Assembly: GCF_042242105.1 (NCBI RefSeq)
Contig: NC_092027.1
Coordinates: forward strand, 8,707,221-8,771,220
DNA: 64,000 nucleotides
DNA from: Pempheris klunzingeri
Taxonomy: Eukaryota > Chordata > Actinopteri > Acropomatiformes > Pempheridae
Direction of reading: 5' to 3'
The translations under genes and the position numbers were made by a program. The first letter of the stretch is position 1. Each line of letters begins with the position of its first letter. Positions 1-24,258 of the stretch are shown here, in pieces. The notes under the pieces were generated by a model that saw only the letters and a program-made list of their open reading frames with translations, was not told where the DNA came from and made no database searches.

Positions 1-251
1 TTTTCTTGTGAGCACGTAAACTTTAACTCTTAATGTGAGACAAAAATGTTTTAAACCAGAGGGGAAAAAAAAAGAACATATTATCTTTAAAAGTGAAATG
101 CTTATATATATAATCATAAGTCATGTACACGCACTCACACAACTAATACTGTATCCTGTGATTTAGGTGCAGTAAGAGGCTGCCTGCATTGCTATGTGTG
201 CTGATGGTTGTGATTACAGTCGCACAACTTTATGCACCATCTACTCTCCGC

Positions 252-12335
<12,084 letters not shown>

Positions 12336-12427
12336 TCATTTTATTGGGAATATTTTTTATGCTTTAGCAATTTTTTGTTTTGAACTTTTAAACATTTTTC
12401 AGTGCATGCACAAATAATCACTTAAAG

Positions 12428-12860
12428 CAGGGGTGTCAAACTCATCTTAGTTGAGGGGCCACATACAGCCCAATTTGATCTCAAATGGGCCGGACCAATA
12501 CAATCATTGCATAATAATCTATAAATAGCGACAATTCCAAATTTTCCCCTTTGTATTAGTGCAAAAAAGTACAAGTAAATTCTGAAAATGTTCACATTTA
12601 ATGAACTATCTTTTTACAAAACATTATGAACGACCTGAAATTTCTTAAAAAATAAGTGCAATTTCAACAATATTATGCCTCAGTTTATCATTTACACATG
12701 TGCATTACAACTTACAGAACACAGTGTATCGACAAAGGCACAAAACATTTAGTCACAGGTATCTGAAACTGAACTGTGGACAAATTTGAAATAGCAGTTA
12801 ATGTCTTCTCTGTAATTTTTACACTTTGCAAAGTCATCCCTCGTATGTTTGACACCCCTG
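12428..12860. mobile_element. hAT-type non-autonomous transposon (MITE), complete, 433 bp
   Basis: The left end is CAGGGGTGTCAAACTCAT and the right end is ATGTTTGACACCCCTG, forming terminal inverted repeats. The element is flanked on both sides by the identical 8-bp ACTTAAAG (12420-12427 and 12861-12868), the target duplication expected of hAT transposition. It has no transposase frame. A second, truncated copy in reverse orientation lies at about 26059-26306. It sits in the intergenic space between snx27 and the first S100 gene. Confidence 0.93.
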
Positions 12861-12868
12861 ACTTAAAG

Positions 12869-14600
12869 CAAGAGATTATAGATCATATAGTTTTTACACA
12901 TTTAAAATATACATATATTTTCACAGAATAGAATATTATATGAATGTTCACTCTTTTCTCCTGCTCCATCTTTCAGTACATGTGTGTGAGAACATGTGGT
13001 GTAGATATAGCTCCCTTTATGATGTCAGAAGGGGATTTGTTGATCATGTGACCTTCTCCAGCCCTTCAGCAGGTTGACTGTCTCCTCCCACTGAAAACCT
13101 CCTGAATCCACCTGTCCGCCATTGTTTTTACCTCACTAACACTGTCTCTCGATTACACAAGATGTTGAATGCCAGAGCAAAGTAGCAGATTGTTTCTGTT
13201 AGAACATTAAACCATGTAAACCTGCTACAGTAGGACCTTAAATCAAAAGTATGAACTTTAAGATGAGCAGAATATGGGACTTTTATAAAATGATGATCTA
13301 CCTGTGTGGAGGCTGTTAACCCTTTGTCTAAATACTATGAAACAACACAGATTCCCTTTAAAGAAAGCTTTTTATCCTCTCTAACACTAATTCATGAGCA
13401 AAGGACAATAGCAGTTCATCACCTTAAATATTTTCATAGGACGAGGTGGTGCTAGAGGTTTTCACCTACTTATTGCGCTACTTTTCCTCTTGCTCTCTCT
13501 CATTTTCTCTCTGTCCTCGCTTACTGATTTGCTGCCTTGTGACTTATTGTGCTTTGTTTTATCTTGTGTGATCCATCTACAACAGCAATGAGAAAGCATG
13601 TACATCAGAGGGCCTGATTACTAATTTAAACAGAGAGGGAGAAGTAATCTGTGGAGTCAGCTGTTGCAATGAAATCTTGGAGAAACATGACTGCGCTACT
13701 TACAAGCACCAAAGTACATGGTGTTAAAAGAATACTGGTGTCATAGCTTCTGGCTGTCTCAGTCACATCTGTAGTTAGCTGCAGAGTTTCACTATACAAG
13801 CCAGTCATCCATCATCAGCTTTTTATATCCCTTCATCAAGGCAGCCAATTCTGACATGCATGGCATGAAGCAGAGTAACCAGTTTTATTTTTATTGCTCA
13901 TGGTATGTTTTGCATCTAAAACACATTTTGGAAAATAATCACTTAAAGGCCATTATGTCAATGTAGTGGATGCTAACAAAACAATAATAATCAGGTAAAG
14001 TTACAGCAGATTATTTAAAAAAATTAGTTAAAGCAAGACTATGTTGCTTTTGCTGAACAATTACTGTGGCATCAAGCTGCAATTACAGATCTGTACAGTT
14101 TATGTGTAAATGCTAAAATTGTAGCATAACAGGTACACAAGTAGCGAGGAGTCATGAAATTACTGAACACCTAAGGTTTTTAAAGATTAGCATCATTAGC
14201 CACCATAAGCTACTGGCCATACCACAGAAAGTAAGGTTGAAACAGCTTATGTCTGTTTAGCATTTGTAAGAGGAAGAATGTGTTATTTCCTCTTTCAAAA
14301 ATTACTAAGCCTAATTTAAAGAGAGTGCTTTTGTAAATGTGCAGTTGCCTCTACCTCAACAGTACATGTGATACAAGTAACACCACTGGCATCCTTTCCT
14401 GTCATAACCTGCAGTTATGTTTCTTTTTTTCCTGAAGTTAATCCAGCTGTAAGATTTTAGGCAGGGAAGCTTAGTGTAGACAAACCTTAACCACTTCAAG
14501 AGGTCAAGCATCACAAGTATCATAAGCTTACTGGACTATAGCGCTGACATGTCTGTGCAACCATCCAATGTTGTCACAAATATTGCAGTAACACAGAAAG
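12869..14600. other. Intergenic, snx27 to S100 gene; nothing recognised
   Basis: AT-rich sequence without recognisable coding exons. Short frames lack domain motifs. The right part probably runs into the 3' UTR of the S100 gene that follows. A minus-strand AATAAA (plus-strand TTTATT near 14630) could end that transcript. Confidence 0.5.
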
Positions 14601-14785
14601 TGCACATGTGAAGTGTTTCAAAGAAAGGGTTTATTTAATTTTGCATTAGAATACATTTTCTTTGTTACTTTGTAGTAATTCAGTAAATAGTAGTAAGTAT
14701 TTTTTTGTTCTTCTGAACAGATGTCAAAGAACTCTTTCACAGGAAGGCAGCTCTCTGTGCCGGCCCCAAGGTGGCGCTTGGATCC

Positions 14786-15344
14786 CTATTTTTTGCCTGT
14801 GAAGTACTCGTGGCACATCCGAGTGAGGCAGAAGATCAGTTTGCCATACTCGTCGAAGTCCACACTGTTGTCCTGGTTTGAGTCCAGGTCCTTGAAGATG
14901 TGGTCCACCGCTGCCTTGTCATTGGCTTTCTGATGGTGAGAGAAGAGTTAGCAAACATGTAGATTGCCTATACACAACATTCAGACAAGCACGTGATTCC
15001 ATTTTGTAGGAGATATTTTTAAGACGTTACGTTAGCTCTGAGCCTCCCCCTGAACTAATCATAAAACAGGGAAGAACTGTCACTTTGGCATTCACCATCC
15101 TCTCCGTACAATGCAGCACAGCACACATTTACAGCAAACCTGTAAGCCAGTGTGCATCCTGTTGGTTGTGCAGGACTGAGGTGGACAGAGGTCAGGGGTC
15201 ACTCACCCCTAATAGTTCTCCAAGCTCGCTCTGAAGCAGCTCTTTCAGCTCTCCCTTACTCAGGGTGTATTTGTCCCCCTCCTTGCCGGAGTATTTATCG
15301 AAAGTGCTGATGATGATGGCCATAGCTGTCTGAAGGTTAGACAT
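14786..15344 (-). CDS. S100-family EF-hand calcium-binding protein, 93 aa
   Basis: S100 proteins are small dimeric Ca2+ sensors. Two coding exons are visible: 15344-15207 (46 codons, [10 protein letters not shown]...) and 14929-14786 (47 codons plus TAG). They are joined through standard donor and acceptor sites in phase 0, the usual S100 gene plan. The first half holds the S100-specific pseudo-EF loop ([20 protein letters not shown]). The second half holds a canonical loop, [12 protein letters not shown], with acidic or polar residues at positions 1, 3, 5, 7, 9 and 12. The tail ends [10 protein letters not shown] non-coding exon with its own TATA promoter lies at about 16640-16705. The subtype is uncertain: it resembles fish ictacalcin-type or related S100s, and I cannot assign an orthologue. 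Confidence 0.9.
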
Positions 15345-16639
15345 GGTGATACCTGGTTTAATAGGAAAGGAAGAAAAAAGAGTTAAATAGTGACACATGG
15401 AATTTTTCCTCATGTCCCTGCATTGGTTACATTAATGTGTGTATATGTTATGATGGCATGGGTTCAGGTCAGACTGGCCTGGTATATTTCCTTATTTAAT
15501 GCTGCTATGACTCCATCTACAGGCAAAGTCTCAGTCTATTAACTTTCACTGACGCCTAGTTTAACTGATCATGTGGCATTGTGGTCAAATGGTAACAAAG
15601 GACAGCATTTATTTCCACAACTTGGGCGAATGTTTGCAGCCGAGGGGAAGAGAATGGGCATCTGAGCTCAAGAATGCAGGCTGTATTTGGTAAAGCTTTG
15701 AATACCAGAGAGATTTTTTTAAGACTGAGAACTGTTTTTTAAAATCTGTCAGCCTGGCTGTAAGTCTGCTTCACTGTTGTGCTACAGTTTAAGTCACTAA
15801 GTAATTCATATACTGTAGTTATAGAGACAAAATCTACACACATAATAGTAAAATTTAAACTTAAAAGCATACACACTTATTTTATTCATTAAGCAAGCAG
15901 TGTCTGACATCATTGCTTTTGTCTCTGCCAGTGTTTTTCTCTGGGTTTTCCGTGGAGCTGGATAAAAATAAACCCTGGGTTTCCACCGGGGCCCAGCCAC
16001 TCACATTTCTCCTTGTCACCGGTCCCTAACACAACATCTCTACCGAGTGACACAGGGCGTTGTTATGGCAACAGTTTGATCTCTCCAGGTAACTCAGTTG
16101 AACTTGGTGAAGAAGCAGGTCAAGACTTGATTTAAGTCCCAGTAGTGATGTCTGTGAGGTCTGTTCTCTTTACTCTGTATCTCTGAAAAGTGTTTTTTTC
16201 CATTGCCTCGATGAACCCAAGAGAGTCGGTTCAGGGTGTGGAGTGACTGTGGGGTGTGGTAAGCCGAGGAAACCATGGCATCAGAGGATTCGGAAAGACA
16301 TGTGAATAATGCAGGAAGAGAGCACGGACCAAGTACCATATTGCTGTTCCCCTGTGTCATTTGGTTTTAATTAAAAGCCAGAATGAAAGGTTTTCTTCTG
16401 AATGCACAAGGACATTCCAGTATAGCCAATTAACTAACGTTGGAGCAACATGAGCAATGTCCGTTGCATTGTTTTCACAAGTTTCACAAGCACAAGAAGT
16501 TAGCTCAAAAACACAAAATACACACAGAGCTGATACCTTTGCAGTAGTTAAGGATGTGTTGAGTAGTGTAACTTGTTATTTTACTCAGATTAAAGTCACA
16601 AATGCAAACTAAACAACATTGTTTGGATTTTCTACTCAC

Positions 16640-16737
16640 CAACGCTGATTTCTAGAGCTTTAAGGAGAATGCAGAGTCAAAGTCAGTCCTAGAGGAGCTG
16701 TAGTGATGGAGAAACGGATGCAGAGGATGCTTTATAC
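16640..16737 (-). promoter_or_regulatory. TATA promoter and non-coding exon 1 of the first S100 gene
   Basis: On the minus strand a TATAAAG box (plus 16730-16736) is followed by about 90 nt ending at a GTGAGT donor, with the exon edge at 16640. S100 genes normally carry a short untranslated first exon, and the next acceptor is at 15352, just before the start codon. The transcription start near 16705 is inferred from the usual TATA spacing. Confidence 0.6.
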
Positions 16738-16739
16738 AT

Positions 16740-19425
16740 CACCACACCCTTTATCCCTCCCTCAATAACGCTCCTTTCATCTCCAGCCACTCCTACTTCT
16801 CCTCTGTGTCATGTTACTTTTTCATTTCCTAAGTTAAGAAACATTTAAGATTCATGTGCTGTTGCTTAGAAAATCAGCAACAAACAGTTGACGGTTGTTC
16901 ATGCTGGTTGTTGCTATGAACCATTTTAACAGTATTTTACAGTCATAAAGTATTGTGCATATATAAGTGCATGTTTGCACTCAAGAGAGATTTTCAAAAT
17001 GCTTCAGATTAGCATTATTTATTTAATTTATTTAATATTTATTATTTAAAGGTTTCTAATGTTCCAATTTGTTTGCATTTGAACCTATAATCACTGCTAT
17101 TAACACTGCTAACAGCATGTAGATGAAGTGCAACAGTGTGCTGTATCTTTAAGACTTTTTTCAAACCGCATATTGGATGTTTTGTACTACTTCATGCTCG
17201 TTATAGCAACAGTATAATTTAAGTCAATTTAGTCATATGACTTTTTATGTCGTTATTCTGCTCGTGTATCAGAGGATCTGGGGATTCTTTGTCTCCTGTT
17301 TGTTCACTTTTGTCTTGATAAAATTCATTGTCCCTAGTATAGTAATGGTTGAGGAAATTGTTTAAGAAATGTATATTCTTGGGAAACATTCAAAACTATG
17401 TTCAGCATTTCAAAACAATCTGCATTTGTTGTGCAGGCTGATGAAGGGAAGGACACAGCAAATACTGTGTGAACTGAATCACTTTTTGTAACGATTAGGT
17501 CACAAACAACTGCTTCATTTAGGGGTCACTTTTTTAAAATCCTTTTAAAGAAACGATGGCGAATGTTGGAGCAAAAATGCTGGAACTATTTTATCTGGGA
17601 ATCCCCCCAAAATTTGATCATTTTCAAGACCAAAATATGATGAGGCTTCTGCTGCAATGTCCTGCTTGAAAACCTCACTGCCTGGCAAAATCTGGCTAAA
17701 ACAGTTGTGTATACTTGAAGTTAAATGCGGATTGTTTTTTTCCAATCCAAGCATGTATCAGAGGACATGTTAATTGTATACTGTACTAACTAATTTCTGG
17801 TGTTTTTTGTGTGTATAATTGCCCTTTTTCTATTTTCATTTGATTGTTTGAGGTGCACATATTTCTAAAATGAAACTTTGGCCACAGTGACTCATTGAAC
17901 AGTGATTGTTATGGTCCTGAGTCGGTCCTTTCCTCTTGCACTTTTGTGGTGGAGGCTGTGACGCACAGTCATGTCCCTGAAGCTTGTGAGTCACACTGCA
18001 GAGACCAAAAATCAGGCACATGAAAATCAGCACTTTGGCAACTCTGTGTGGATGTTTGTCTCTGTATGCGTGTGGTCTGATTTGCGACTTTCAGTTGCAT
18101 ATCAAAGGTCATTTCCTGCCCCTCCTCTATGGTCAGGGCACAATTGTTTTGGTCTCTAATTAACAACTTCAGTCAAAGTCCAGAAAAGTACAGATCATAG
18201 GTTTAGTCAAGTCACTGTCACAGTAAGTGACCAACATTCAAGTTTCTGCAAGTGAATTTATGAAGCAGAGACAACTCGAGTTCGCTGTCTTTTTTCACTC
18301 TGTGGAAAACATGAGTCAAACGTTTTTTCCTGTCTTCTTCCTTCTCCATCTCACTCACTCAGATCTACCAAACCAGAGAGGCATCCATGGCAACCACAAT
18401 GTGTATTATATCCAGCTGTGATTCATATGAAACTATGTGCAGTACAGCTGGAGCTGTTTTAGTAATTTATCAAATACTCTTGTCCAACATTTTGATCAGG
18501 GTTAAACTCTCATGCCATCTAGTGGCAAGACAGACACACTGAAAAGAAAGCATATTTTTTGTGTTTAATTACCCTCAAGGTCACCCAAGAGTTTTAATAT
18601 TCTATTAAAGCAGTTAACAGTTATAGTTTGTGTATATTTTCTTTTCCAACATGAAGCTCTAAACTGTTGGCCACTTCACAGTGCAAGCAATGAAATAATG
18701 GAATAGAGATTGAGTCTGAAAATGCTGCCATCAGCTGATAAAATACCAAACATGGATAAGTTTATAATTGTAGAACTGTTTTCTGTTGCATGGTGGGGCG
18801 AAAAAAAACTGTAGATATATCCTCTCCTCACATCTAAGTGAAAACAAAAAGGAAATAAATAAACACACATGACTTCACTTCAGGCTTCATCATCAGCTAT
18901 AGAAAAGATCACAATTGCTAGATGTCATTTCCCATGGCAACAGCTACAAACCGGATGTTAGAGGGGTTGGAAGGTTTAAGAACATTGGTGTTATTGTTTA
19001 ACAAATTAAATTGTCCGCAGAGAGGAACTGTTCTCCCTGTGTGTGTGTCCAAGGAAGGTGTGGTATGCATTAGTGAATGTTTGTTATACCAATACACACC
19101 TTCACTATGTTTCAGCTGAGAAATCATGAACCAGAGAGTGTTTGCATCGACAAAGATTGTGACAAAGATCACAAGTTTGGGCCTGTTCATAAGGAGAGTG
19201 ATTGTACTGTTTTAGACCATTTGATAAACAGACAGCATGTATATATCTACAAATTCAGTGCTCTCTTTACATCTACGAATGCTGCGACAGCCCCTTTTAC
19301 CAGATAATACATCAACTACACAAAAGGGATATTGAGAAAACAGTGAGCAAAGTCGGAATTCCCGGCCCTACTCAGCTGTGGGTCACATGGGCGTGGTGCT
19401 TGTATAAACTTAGGGGCGAATACAG

Positions 19426-19488
<63 letters not shown>

Positions 19489-20490
19489 CCATTGTAACCT
19501 AGCAACTTCAGTGTTTGCAACTTAACTATGAACAGGGAGGGAGGCCCAGCCCAAGGAGGTGTGTACAGGGCTGTGAGGCTTTTTTGCCCTGAGTTTAGCC
19601 TTCCAGGCAGGCCGTCAGTAAATGCACCGCCTGCTTCTGGGGGATTAGCAGACCCTGACTACATCCATGGCCCAAACCCCAAATTACAGATATCATATCT
19701 TCACCATTTATGACTAAAACATTTGTTTGGTAAAGCTTGCCAGTGCCAGCATTGGGAAGAAGTGCTGCCTAAGAGACTCCATTTCAGAGCAAAATGTGCC
19801 ACTTATTTTGTTCAGGGAGAATCAGAGGGAGGGGGTTATCCCCTTCCTCTCTCTGGTGTTATCCAACTTTCACCAGACATGAGACATAATGAAAGAATTC
19901 CATGGAAAAACAGTGGTGTGCCACAGTCCCACGGCTGCCTTGCTTAATCAAATAAAATAGCCAAGGATGCAACAAACTTTACTCAATTACAAAGCTCCCT
20001 GTCGCCTAGTTTATCTGTTCATGAATGCATCATAACTTAGAGAGTTGCAACATCAGTTTTACACAGAGGTGTGTTCATGACTGGAACATTGTACAAATTC
20101 CTCAGAGCAGCGATAAGCAGGACTTTATCAAACAGAGAGGGAGCGGTTCCTCTGCCCTTTCACACCCATGGAAATACAATTCAGGTGAGAATTACATCAT
20201 CATACTTAATGTTCACTAGTACTGCTACCAAGGGGGGAGCTGGTACACTGGATCTCTGGAATGAGCTTCCGGAGAATGTGAAATGATCAAAATAAATACC
20301 TTTGATTTGGGGGTTTGTGTCCATGCTTCATATTTATACAAGTGAAAAATGTAGCTTTAAAAAGAGGCGAAGAGGCTTTTGTATTTAAATTACAGAAAAC
20401 GTAAGATAACTTGCAGATAAACACGTGTTCCCAAGCACACAGGAATGCACACATACAAACATAGACACACCAGGTTTGAAGTTCTTCATA
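16740..20490. other. Intergenic between the two S100 genes; no gene recognised
   Basis: AT-rich sequence containing a (CA)n array at 19430-19487 and no recognisable coding exon. The stretch around 20120-20286 looks like an old repeat fragment, with a short frame ending in WNELPENVK, but I could not assign a family. Confidence 0.5.
19430..19487. repeat. (CA)n microsatellite, about 29 units
   Basis: A pure AC dinucleotide run in the interval between the two S100 genes. Confidence 0.97.
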
Positions 20491-20563
20491 GTGTTTAATG
20501 GACAAAACTTTACAAAACTTGAAATGCTTTTTGGTTTCTTCTAGTCTCCTCCACTGTCATCTT

Positions 20564-20954
20564 TTACTTCTTTTTAGCCGTCTTCATGTGCATTTGATAG
20601 CACTGCTCACAGGCAATGGAAAGTCCAACAACCAGAGAAACAAACTCCTCAAAGTCCACTTGTCCATCACCGTTGGTGTCCAGGTCCTTCATGATTTTGT
20701 CTACAGCAGCAGGGTCCTTCTGAGACTGGGTGAAAGAAGGGGTGTCAACAAGCATCAGCATTGACATAATAATTTACAACTGTGCTTAAATTGTTGACAC
20801 TGTCTCTTCTCACCTTGAGGAAGTTAGACAGCTCATTCTCCATCAACTCTCTGAGCTCTCGACGGCTGAGTGTGCCACTCCGGCCGTCCTTGGAGGCGTA
20901 ACGGTGGAACACCGTGATGAGCGACTCCATGGCTTGCTCCAGTTCTGAAGGCAT
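20564..20954 (-). CDS. s100a1: S100A1-like EF-hand protein, 100 aa
   Basis: Two coding exons: 20954-20814 (47 codons, MPSELEQAMESL...) and 20725-20564 (SQKDPAAVDK... to a KTAKKK end, 53 residues plus stop). The junction is a GTGAG donor and an ACCCAG acceptor in phase 0. The N-terminal pseudo-EF region is HRYASKDGRSGTLSRRE. The second loop, DTNGDGQVDFEE, is canonical. The C-terminus (IACEQCYQMHM) resembles proteins named S100-A1 in other fishes, as I remember them. Human S100A1 regulates Ca2+ handling in muscle; applying that role here is inference. A minus-strand ATTAAA (plus 20493-20498) follows the stop by about 65 nt. A TATA promoter and non-coding exon lie at about 22248-22328. The family assignment is firm; the exact orthologue is moderately sure. 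Confidence 0.9.
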
Positions 20955-21755
20955 GGTTGCTGAAATGTGTTTGGTCTAAAAAACAAAGTTCAAATAGAGA
21001 AGAAATTGTTGAATATGTTGACTCAAAGCATATTGCTTAACTTCAGAGCCTTTTAAGATCATGGGATAAAAACTTGCTTTGGACGTGATACCGGATTTTA
21101 AACTTATGTAAAGACTCAAAAGACCTTATCTAAGGCTTTGAAAGGGCGTGGGGGAGCAGCTGATCCTCTCAGTGTAAACAGTAGCCTTTCTTTGCATGAA
21201 AAAAAAATGCTGGATTGACATATCAACAATCTGCTCCCTCTGGTGAGACGTCAGAGGAGCTCCATCAGAGGATTTTCTGGAGAGTATTCACTGTCTTGGT
21301 TGAAATAAAGGTCAGAGTGTGTCCTGAAAAAAAGGATAACTCTATACTGCAGGAGGCCGTGAAGCGCCCAAGTGAATGGGAAGGAACATCTTGCTCTTTG
21401 CTCCAACGCCCTTCCCACTGATGAGCAACACTCACGAGAAGCCAGAGGAGGTCTATTATCAGGCTGTTTGAAAAAAACATGTGAAATAGCCACTGCACAT
21501 TCTGACATGATTTAAAATCACAAAGCTCAAACCACTGTGAACACACCCACCGTGCTATGTTGCTGGAGAGTTGCAACAGTAAAAAAAAAAGGAGAAGTGG
21601 GAGGGAAACAGGGGTTGTGTGTTGTTTGTGTTAGAAGGAATGGAAAACTTGAGCTGAGTGAGGAAAGACATGGAGGACCAAAATGGTGGAATGAGAGGAA
21701 ACCCTACAACAGGAGAGCACATGAATGTACATGCCCACAGTCCAGCCACACCCTT

Positions 21756-21791
21756 ATGTGTGTGTGTGTATACACACACACACACACACAC

Positions 21792-21841
<50 letters not shown>

Positions 21842-21842
21842 G
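21756..21842. repeat. Compound (TG)n-TATA-(CA)n-(TA)n-(TGTA)n tract
   Basis: An alternating purine-pyrimidine block in the first intron of the S100A1-like gene. It contains a self-complementary TGTGTGTGTGTATACACACACACA core followed by about 17 TA units and TGTA repeats. It can in principle form a hairpin or Z-DNA. Confidence 0.9.
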
Positions 21843-22247
21843 GACTCAACTGTGCTATCAATACATAGAAAGTATGCAGATGTAATAAAATGAAGTAAAT
21901 AAGAGTTGCAGTTTTTCATTGAGTGCTTCCTGTATTAGCCAAATGTATTAATCTTAAAATAATTCTTAGACAGAGTTAGTGTGACCTCAGAACTTGGAAA
22001 TAAAAGGCAAAACTCAGGACAATCACATGAATACAAAACAGTGGATAGATCTTCAAAGGTTGTGAAATAAAATACTACTTAAAATAAGGAATAACGGAAT
22101 TACTGAGATATACTGAGATGGTCATACAGGAAATCTTAGAGGATAAAAGTAAGTAATCCAAAATAATCCTTCCACACTCAACCAGTTGTACCTGCAGGCG
22201 TTTAGGGTTTATGAAAATCCTGACAGAGCAGCACCGTTAGTTCTTAC

Positions 22248-22328
22248 CGTGCAGGGCTGGGACGTGGTCGGCAGAAGAGAGGTGAATACGTTCAGAGATC
22301 GGGAATAAGTGCAGCACTGAGTTTTATA
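22248..22328 (-). promoter_or_regulatory. TATA promoter and non-coding exon 1 of the S100A1-like gene
   Basis: On the minus strand CTATAAAACT (plus 22320-22329) is followed about 75 nt later by the donor GTAAGA, with the exon edge at 22248. The layout matches the first S100 gene: a TATA box, a short untranslated exon, a 1.3-kb intron, then the start codon at 20954. The transcription start near 22297 is inferred. Confidence 0.6.
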
Positions 22329-22599
22329 GTCAGGCGCCGCCCTTACTGCTGTGCATGAAGAGTAAAGCAGTTGTCAGACGGTGACGGGCGGAGACACCAT
22401 AGTAATAAACTTTACATAAAGTTTGGGAGTTGTTAGACTTACTTTTATTTCTTCTTCAATAATAATATAACAAGTGAAGTTGTGAAGTCAGTAAATAAAT
22501 AAAGGGTTAGGGTTAGGGTTACCACTGTCTATTTTTTTACTGCTTCAGTAATAATAATAATGGTAGAGGTACAAATAATTATAGGCTAATACGCTTTAT

Positions 22600-23480
22600 T
22601 TATCCAGCGCACAGTTCTGAGAAGGTGAGTTTTGATCTGAACATGGACAGATCGGTTGGCAGAAGGCTGTCGAGGAGGCTCAGGTCCGACGTTAGGTCCT
22701 GAGTGTTGGAGGCAGGAGTTTGTATCAGAGGAGCGGAGACTGAGGTCGGTGAGGTACGGAGGGGGCCTGGTTGCGTATATATGGAGGGCTTTGTGAGTGA
22801 GGAGAGTGACTTTGAAATGGATCTGCTGGGGTGATCACAACCAGGACCTCAGGAGGAGTGGGTGAGCAGGTTGTAGATGCCCTGGACTTTATTTAGGACT
22901 TTAAATGATGTGCCATAAAGAACGCCACGGTTGTAGTTTAGTAGTTAAGCAGAGTGATAGCGGAGACGAGATATGTTATCTAAGTAGAAAAAGGCAGTTC
23001 TGGTGATTTGATTGACTTTGTGCTCAAATGAGATATTGCAGGTGTGTGGGAGGGAGGGAGAGTATAGTGTGGATGGGTTAGGAGGAAGTTGTGAGTGATT
23101 TTGGTGAGGCATTTGGGACCGATGATGACCATGTCTGATTTCTTACAGTTTAGTTTGAGGAAGTTGAGGCAGCTGGTCAGAGACAAGTGAATTGAAGTGG
23201 TGATGGATTTAGTGGCGATCTAGAGCTGGATGTCATTGGTATAGCAGTGGAGGTGGAGGCCACCATGAAGTATGATGTTACGCAACGGGAGCATGTGAAG
23301 GATGAACAGGAGAGGACCTAGCACCAAACCCTGGGGCACACCATTGGACAGAGGAGCAGTGGAGGAGATGCGGTTACTGATGCTGATGGACTGCTTGTCT
23401 GTTTGTGACTCACTGATTGATCGCAAGCAAAGAAGAGAGGCTGTTCGACTATTGTCAACAAAACATGATGAAGTCAATGA
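22600..23480 (-). mobile_element. 5'-truncated LINE (L2/CR1-group), reverse transcriptase remnant
   Basis: Read on the minus strand, the right part encodes GVPQGLVLGPLLFILHMLPL, the classic non-LTR reverse transcriptase block. About 25 codons later comes CYTNDIQL at the position of the catalytic YADD box. A further segment (FLKLNCKKSDMVIIGPK, about 23110-23160) matches the usual downstream part of such enzymes. The remainder to about 22600 has decayed frames. Several frameshifts and the changed catalytic box show that it is inactive. Assignment to the L2/CR1 group rests on motif style only. Confidence 0.8.
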
Positions 23481-23741
23481 GCAGCAAAGCCAATCAGTTA
23501 CATTTTATCACACACAAGAAGATACACAACAAGATAAATTCACTTAACAAGATCTATGGTCCCTGAGTGGCTGGCAACACATGCCAAAGTGATTTAGGTT
23601 ATGTTAGCACAAAACAAGTTAGTTGTCTTCCATAGTTTTGCTCCAGTTTTAATATTGCTATATAACAGATTCTACACCATACCATTCATCCTCTTCATTC
23701 TGAAAATGTTTTTTGAAAAATAATATAGCCTACATCACATA

Positions 23742-23830
23742 TCAGAATCAGAATCAGAATCAGAATTCCTTTAATAATCCCCAGGGGGAAATTGCTGTTT
23801 GTTACACACAGCTCCAAAAGAATAAGAATA
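23742..23830. repeat. (AGAATC)n plus retroelement-tail-like repeat
   Basis: Four tandem AGAATC units lead into CCTTTAATAATCCCCAGGGG and GAAATTGCTGTTTGTTACA. This is a very common dispersed sequence in fish genomes, usually regarded as a non-LTR element 3' tail. Its family is not resolved here. Confidence 0.5.
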
Positions 23831-24017
23831 AACTTCAAACACAAAAGTAAAAATAATGATAATAATAATAATGATAATGATAACATATAGCAGACTGCAA
23901 GTTTTTATACGTTAAGCGTCTCAATATTTTGCTTTCATGCTTTTACTTTTTCTTGTATTTCTTGTATTTTTTTTAAATCTTTTATTGTTTCTCTTAATTG
24001 TATCCATTCTAAAGAGT

Positions 24018-24258
24018 CAGTGGTGAGAGGTAACTAAGTACATTTAATCAAATACTGTACTTAAGGACAGTTTTGACGTACTTGTATTTTAGTATTTTCC
24101 TTTTCTGCTACTTTATACTTCTGCTATTACTGAAGTCTCAGTACTTCTTCCACCAAAATGTAAAAATATGAGTTTTTCTTCTAATGCAGTATTTCTACTC
24201 TGTCGTTTTGATACTTACATTGAAGTAAAAGATCTCATTACTTCTTCTACCTCCATGT
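24018..24258. repeat. CAGTGGTGG-type MITE-like repeat, copy 1
   Basis: The block starts CAGTGGTGAGAGGTAACTAA and contains AAGTAC/TACTT-rich motifs such as TACTTCTTCCACCAAAATG. It ends near TTACTTCTTCTACCTCCATG, which is roughly inverted relative to the start. It is related to the blocks at 25025 and 42121. It resembles a common fish non-autonomous DNA element. The ends are degenerate and no target duplication is visible. Confidence 0.5.

Noticed and set aside
20120-20286. Short frame ending WNELPENVK, resembling the end of a LINE polyprotein
   Set aside because: Too short and decayed to assign. No reverse transcriptase motif lies nearby.
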